A program made the position numbers and the translations under genes. The notes beneath the pieces are model-generated. The model saw nothing but the letters and a program-made list of their open reading frames with translations, did not search any database and was not told where the DNA came from. A stretch of DNA of 64,000 bases from Bathymodiolus brooksi (lineage: Eukaryota > Mollusca > Bivalvia > Mytilida > Modiolidae): NCBI GenBank assembly GCA_963680875.1, contig OY804585.1:48903085-48967084 (forward strand). Reading direction: 5' to 3'. Shown here piece by piece: positions 59,853 through 64,000 of this stretch (position 1 is the stretch's first letter; each line of letters begins with the position of its first letter).

Positions 59853-60683
59853 TAGCTTCAACATAACCATAGCCTCTCTTGAAATATAGATTTTCACACA
59901 TACACCCTCCAATATAAATCAAATGTGCTTAATAGGTGTATACTTCAAAAGACGTTTTGCTCTGTATTCTCCTGTCTGCGTGTGTTTTATCAATCAGTGT
60001 AATAATTGATCTATAATGTCAAATATCTAGGAATATATTACCTCACGAATTGAACATTCCATAATCTCTATTTCTTTAAATTCCGCTACTAATTCTTTTC
60101 TGCTAGTTTCAAATTGTTTACATAGATTCGGCCTTTAGATATCCAGCACATTTTTATTTACCAACTCAACTTGTTTCTTTTTTAAGTCATTTTATTAATT
60201 CAGTCCTGTAATTCGCTATTATCTCAATATTAACGATATCATCATCTGAAATCATTCTTTCTGGTTCGAATATCTTTCCTCTATCACTGTCAAGATTTCT
60301 ACCGGACTTGACTGTATTTATTGAACAAAGCAATGGTTTCAGAATCTCGATCCTTCATTGACCAAATCTGATCTAAATTGAACAATGAGACGACTTTAGT
60401 AGAACGTAGATTGTTCAGGTAATTTCGTATAATGAACATCACTGTTTCTCCTGTTCATTGTTGTTTTCTTTGTTGTTTCTATGCAGTTCTAATTAAGGTT
60501 TGAATGTCTTAGTCAACACACACTTTGAGCAACGAATGATACAACGGTTGCAGTAATCTAATTGATAAATTCTGGCATATATAATACATCTGTTTTAAAA
60601 ATTGGTTCCAACAAACTTAATATGTTTTTGGTTGGGATTGTGTTGCTCACGATTTTAGTTTTCTGTGTTTTGTTTTTGCTTTG
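59853..60683. other. No gene seen
   Basis: AT-rich sequence leading into the 66-bp array; nothing recognised. Confidence 0.4.
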
Positions 60684-63600
60684 TTTATTTTGTTTATCAA
60701 TGTTGTCTCTCGATTGTCTATTGTTATACGGTTTACTATGATGTTTATTTTGTTTATCAATGTTGCCAGTGTCTCTCGATTGTCTATTGTTATACGGTTT
60801 ACTATAATGTTTATTTTGTTTATCAATGTTGCCAGTGTCTCTCGATTGTCTATTGTTATACGGTTTACTATAATGTTTATTTTGTTTATCAATGTTGCCA
60901 GTGTCTCTCGATTGTCTATTGTTATACGGTTTACTATGATGTTTATTTTGTTTATCAATGTTGCCAGTGTCTCTTGATTGTCTATTGTTATACGGTTTAC
61001 TATAATGTTTATTTTGCTTATCAATGTTGCCAGTGTCTCTCGATTGTCTATTGTTATACGGTTTACTATAATGTTTATTTTGTTTATCAATGTTGCCAGT
61101 GTCTCTCGATTGTCTATTGTTATACGGTTTACTATAATGTTTATTTTGCTTATCAATGTTGCCAGTGTCTCTCGATTGTCTATTGTTATACGGTTTACTA
61201 TAATGTTTATTTTGTTTATCAATGTTGCCAGTGTCTCTCGATTGTCTATTGTTATACGGTTTACTATAATGTTTATTTTGCTTATCAATGTTGCCAGTGT
61301 CTCTCGATTGTCTATTGTTATACGGTTTACTATAATGTTTATTTTGTTTATCAATGTTGCCAGTGTCTCTTGATTGTCTATTGTTATACGGTTTACTATG
61401 ATGTTTATTTTGTTTATCAATGTTGCCAGTGTCTCTCGATGGTCTATTGTTATACGGTTTACTATAATGTTTATTTTGTTTATCAATGTTGCCAGTGTCT
61501 CTCGATTGTCTATTGTTATACGGTTTACTATAATGTTTATTTTGTTTATCAATGTTGCCAGTGTCTCTTGATTGTCTATTGTTATACGGTTTACTATAAT
61601 GTTTATTTTGTTTATCAATGTTGCCAGTGTCTCTCGATTGTCTATTGTTATACGGTTTACTATGATGTTTATTTTGTTTATCAATGTTGCCAGTGTCTCT
61701 CGATTGTCTATTGTTATACGGTTTACTATGATGTTTATTTTATTTATCAATGTTGCCAGTGTCTCTCGATTGTCTATTGTTATACGGTTTACTATGATGT
61801 TTATTTTGTTTATCAATGTTGCCAGTGTCTCTCGATTGTCTATTGTTATACGGTTTACTATAATGTTTATTTTGTTTATCAATGTTGCCAGTGTCTCTCG
61901 ATTGTCTATTGTTATACGGTTTACTATAATGTTTATTTTGTTTATCAATGTTGCCAGTGTCTCTTGATTGTCTATTGTTATACGGTTTACTATAATGTTT
62001 ATTTTGTTTATCAATGTTGCCAGTGTCTCTCGATTGTCTATTGTTATACGGTTTACTATGATGTTTATTTTGTTTATCAATGTTGCCAGTGTCTCTCGAT
62101 TGTCTATTGTTATACGGTTTACTATAATGTTTATTTTGTTTATCAATGTTGCCAGTGTCTCTTGATTGTCTATTGTTATACGGTTTACTATAATGTTTAT
62201 TTTGTTTATCAATGTTGCCAGTGTCTCTCGATTGTCTATTGTTATACGGTTTACTATAATGTTTATTTTGTTTATCAATGTTGCCAGTGTCTCTTGATTG
62301 TCTATTGTTATACGGTTTACTATGATGTTTATTTTGTTTATCAATGTTGCCAGTGTCTCTCGATTGTCTATTGTTATACGGTTTACTATGATGTTTATTT
62401 TGTTTATCAATGTTGCCAGTGTCTCTCGATTGTCTATTGTTATACGGTTTACTATAATGTTTATTTTGTTTATCAATGTTGCCAGTGTCTCTTGATTGTC
62501 TATTGTTATACGGTTTACTATGATGTTTATTTTGTTTATCAATGTTGCCAGTGTCTCTCGATTGTCTTTTGTTATACGGTTTACTATGATGTTTATTTTG
62601 TTTATCAATGTTGCCAGTGTCTCTCGATTGTCTATTGTTATACGGTTTACTATGATGTTTATTTTTTTTATCAATGTTGCCAGTGTCTCTCGATTGTCTA
62701 TTGTTATACGGTTTACTATAATGTTTATTTTGTTTATCAATGTTGCCAGTGTCTCTCGATTGTCTATTGTTATACGGTTTACTATAATGTTTATTTTGTT
62801 TATCAATGTTGCCAGTGTCTCTCGATTGTCTATTGTTATACGGTTTACTATGATGTTTATTTTGTTTATCAATGTTGCCAGTGTCTCTCGATTGTCTATT
62901 GTTATACGGTTTACTATAATGTTTATTTTGTTTATCAATGTTGCCAGTGTCTCTTGATTGTCTATTGTTATACGGTTTACTATAATGTTTATTTTGTTTA
63001 TCAATGTTGCCAGTGTCTATCGATTGTCTATTGTTATACGGTTTACTATAATGTTTATTTTGTTTATCAATGTTGCCAGTGTCTCTTGATTGTCTATTGT
63101 TATACGGTTTACTATAATGTTTATTTTGTTTATCAATGTTGCCAGTGTCTCTTGATTGTCTATTGTTATACGTTTACTATGATGTTTATTTTGTTTATCA
63201 ATGTTGCCAGTGTCTCTCGATTGTCTATTGTTATACGGTTTACTATGATGTTTATTTTGTTTATCAATGTTGCCAGTGTCTCTCGATTGTCTTTTGTTAT
63301 ACGGTTTACTATGATGTTTATTTTGTTTATCAATGTTGCCAGTGTCTCTCGATTGTCTATTGTTATACGGTTTACTATGATGTTTATTTTTTTTATCAAT
63401 GTTGCCAGTGTCTCTCGATTGTCTATTGTTATACGGTTTACTATAATGTTTATTTTGTTTATCAATGTTGCCAGTGTCTCTCGATTGTCTATTGTTATAC
63501 GGTTTACTATAATGTTTATTTTGTTTATCAATGTTGCCAGTGTCTCTCGATTGTCTATTGTTATACGGTTTACTATGATGTTTATTTTGTTTATCAATGT

Positions 63601-64000
63601 TGCCAGTGTCTCTCGATTGTCTATTGTTATACGGTTTACTATAATGTTTATTTTGTTTATCAATGTTGCCAGTGTCTCTTGATTGTCTATTGTTATACGG
63701 TTTACTATAATGTTTATTTTGTTTATCAATGTTGCCAGTGTCTCTCGATTGTCTATTGTTATACGGTTTACTATAATGTTTATTTTGTTTATCAATGTTG
63801 CCAGTGTCTCTTGATTGTCTATTGTTATACGGTTTACTATAATGTTTATTTTGTTTATCAATGTTGCCAGTGTCTCTTGATTGTCTATTGTTATACGTTT
63901 ACTATGATGTTTATTTTGTTTATCAATGTTGCCAGTGTCTCTCGATTGTCTATTGTTATACGGTTTACTATGATGTTTATTTTGTTTATCAATGTTGCCA
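60684..64000. repeat. 66-bp minisatellite, about 50 copies, continuing past the window
   Basis: The unit contains TTATTTTGTTTATCAATGTT, GCCAGTGTCTCTCGATTG and TCTATTGTTATACGGTTTAC. Most variation is at two sites (TGATG/TAATG and CTCGATT/CTTGATT). Frames of 1005 codons on plus and 785 on minus are open because 66 is divisible by 3. Both are repeats of a 22-residue word with no known fold, and a one-base deletion (ATACGTTT, 63168-63175) shifts the frame. A 725-bp block is duplicated near the right end. Confidence 0.95.

Noticed and set aside
60665..63682. 1005-codon plus-strand frame and 785-codon minus-strand frame in the 66-bp array
   Set aside because: Open on both strands because the unit is 22 codons without stops; no fold, no start context, and broken by a one-base deletion further on.

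Overview
The window is AT-rich eukaryotic DNA with no operons and almost no open coding sequence. It is about one quarter tandem repeats plus many decayed transposable elements. Several repeats match, from memory, dispersed families I know from mussel (Mytilidae) DNA, notably the pieces at 5625-5850, 53800-53915 and 56480-56705. The SINEs, the Merlin-type transposase and the degenerate reverse transcriptases also fit a bivalve mollusc. The species cannot be named from the sequence alone.

The one host gene I can support is on the minus strand. A first coding exon (54619-54837) carries a signal peptide and the start of an extracellular ligand-binding domain. A second exon (7004-7141) continues that domain. 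Both have consensus splice sites and compatible phase 0, and the joined segment aligns end to end with the N-terminal part of GABA-B-receptor-like (ANF-receptor fold, class C GPCR) proteins. The intron between them would be 47,477 bp and holds most of the window. The remaining exons would lie below coordinate 1. Sequence above about 54,900 would be 5' flank.

Layout: 1-7003 is downstream intron or flank, with a SINE, a foldback element, a 24-bp minisatellite and a mytilid-type repeat. 7004-7141 is exon 2. 7142-54618 is the giant intron. It contains a 5'-truncated non-LTR retrotransposon (about 7226-9890), a 39-bp minisatellite (12174-14052), a 27-bp minisatellite (15306-16760), a second dead non-LTR retrotransposon (about 18500-20095), many SINEs and short dispersed repeats, a broken Merlin/ISXO2-type transposase (34360-35372), a 34-bp minisatellite (37948-41402), a 769-bp tandem duplication (41658-43412) and a very homogeneous two-letter 23/24-bp minisatellite (48898-52485). 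54619-54837 is exon 1, with a CRE-like palindrome and TATA-like stretch just upstream. 54900-64000 is 5' flank, ending in a 66-bp minisatellite that runs off the window.

The long open frames inside the minisatellites are consequences of unit lengths divisible by three, not genes. No rRNA, free-standing tRNA gene or CRISPR array was found.
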